DNA from: Ferdinandcohnia sp047246645
GTDB taxonomy: Bacteria > Bacillota > Bacilli > Bacillales > Bacillaceae_L
Length of the DNA stretch: 64,000 nucleotides
Assembly (NCBI RefSeq): GCF_047246645.1
Contig: NZ_JBFOKR010000024.1
Span: forward strand, 1 to 64,000
Direction of reading: 5' to 3'
Within the stretch, counting starts at the first letter, position 1. Every line of letters begins with the position of its first letter. Positions 63,268-64,000 of this stretch are shown here, piece after piece. The position numbers were made by a program, and so were the translations under genes. Below the pieces are notes generated by a model that did no database searches, was not told the DNA's origin, and saw only the letters and a program-made list of their open reading frames with translations.

Positions 63268-63672
63268 ATGTCTGAAAAACTAATACCACCTTACGAAGCA
63301 ATCGGGGGAGAGGAAACTCTTTCAAAACTTGTTGATGCTTTTTATAGTCGAGTGGGACAGCACCCTGATTTAGCTCCTATTTTTCCGGATGATTTAACTG
63401 AAACTGCTCGAAAACAGAAGCAGTTTTTAACCCAATATCTAGGTGGTCCACAGTTATATTCATATGAGCATGGTCACCCAATGCTACGTGCTAGACATCT
63501 ACCTTTTGAAATAACTCCAACTCGAGCAAATGCATGGCTATCTTGCATGCGAGCAGCAATGGACGAAATCGGGCTTGACGGTCCAATTCGAACTGAGTTT
63601 TACAATCGGCTCGTTTTAACAGCTCAGCACATGGTTAACACTCCTGACGAGCAGAAAGGAGTAAGGTTTTGA
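63268..63672 (+). CDS. yjbI: Group II truncated haemoglobin
   Basis: A 134-residue truncated globin with FYSRVGQHPDLAPIF (helix B/C), FLTQYLGGP, the proximal His in MLRARHLPFEI, and the group II Trp in ANAWLSCM. AAAAGGAG precedes the ATG. Next to spxH, it may help thiol-stress or NO/O2 handling. Confidence 0.93.
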   Translation: MSEKLIPPYEAIGGEETLSKLVDAFYSRVGQHPDLAPIFPDDLTETARKQKQFLTQYLGGPQLYSYEHGHPMLRARHLPFEITPTRANAWLSCMRAAMDEIGLDGPIRTEFYNRLVLTAQHMVNTPDEQKGVRF

Positions 63673-64000
63673 AAATTAATGACAATCAGAAGAAAACGAA
63701 TCAGCAAATAAACTGTTCAACCAACAAACGTCCATTAGAGATATATATGTTTATTGATCCATTATGTCCAGATTGCTGGGCACTTGAACCTATAATAAAA
63801 AAGCTTACCATTGAATATGGAAGATACTTTACCATCCGTCATGTATTGAGTGGTCGCCTAGCAACTCTTAACAATAAGAAAAAACAAAAACCAAACGATC
63901 TTGCACAAGTTTGGGAAAGAACCGCTAGTCGTTCTGGAATGTCCTGTGATGGAAGTTTTTGGCTAGAGAATCCTATCACTGAACCTCATACTGTTTCAAT
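63669..64000 (+). CDS. spxH: Adaptor protein SpxH (5' part)
   Basis: The first 110 codons of a DsbA-like adaptor, cut by the window end. CPDC is in FIDPLCPDCWALEP, and GGACGGTG-free TTG start follows AAAGGAGTAAGG and overlaps the yjbI stop by one codon. In B. subtilis SpxH (YjbH) delivers Spx to ClpXP. The protein starts MKINDNQKKTNQQ. Confidence 0.9.
   Translation, partial: MKINDNQKKTNQQINCSTNKRPLEIYMFIDPLCPDCWALEPIIKKLTIEYGRYFTIRHVLSGRLATLNNKKKQKPNDLAQVWERTASRSGMSCDGSFWLENPITEPHTVS

Overview
The window looks like a chromosomal segment of a low-GC, endospore-forming Bacillaceae bacterium. Spore genes run through it: YraD/E/F/G coat proteins, SpoVIF, a YjcZ peptide, CotW/CotX and sigma-K-like promoters. 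Several blocks keep Bacillus subtilis-type gene order, namely yraG-yraF-adhB, yjcH-yjcG-yjcF and yjbO-nadF-yjbM-yjbL / yjbK-cwlQ-yjbI-spxH. Two 100-base runs of N are scaffold gaps inside a collagen-like gene, so this is a draft assembly.

Layout. 0-5.5 kb: a PTS IIA protein, an RsgA-type GTPase behind what reads as a ribosome-mediated attenuator (own promoter, 23-codon leader, two terminators), an MFS exporter, a membrane histidine kinase and an SRAP-domain protein. 5.6-6.15 kb: a GC-richer, hairpin-rich intergenic repeat. 6.1-8.6 kb: divergent spore coat genes with adhB. 8.6-20.4 kb: a possible small membrane protein, a Gly/Tyr-rich protein, an M20 peptidase, DoxX, tRNA-Val(GAC), a c-di-AMP (ydaO-type) riboswitch before a dicarboxylate/glutamate symporter, the yjcHGF block, two DUF421 proteins, SpoVIF, YjcZ and AprX.

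20.4-48.1 kb is a spore-surface island. It holds TPR-type and CgeB-type glycosyltransferases, a four-enzyme set that fits synthesis of a UDP-2,3-diacetamido-uronic acid sugar (Wbp/Wlb-like), and two collagen-like proteins sharing one N-terminal anchor. It also holds an endospore-appendage-like (Ena/DUF3992-like) protein, a fusion of that fold with a second Cys-rich domain, and a paralogue with only the second domain. Coiled-coil proteins, a CotSA-like glycosyltransferase, HipA-like and Ser/Thr-kinase-like proteins, GalU/Ugd and CotW/CotX complete it. Several of these genes have AC-N16/17-CATANNNTA promoters, as expected for late mother-cell (sigma-K) expression. Together they look like a system that makes, glycosylates and perhaps phosphorylates the outermost spore layer.

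48.2-64 kb returns to housekeeping: LysE and APC transporters, an MFS protein, FabI with a FapR-like operator, a CPA2 antiporter, MgtE, RodA, PrpE, then the yjb block (pseudouridine synthase, NAD kinase, small (p)ppGpp synthetase, CYTH protein, lytic transglycosylase, truncated haemoglobin). It ends inside spxH, which runs off the window.
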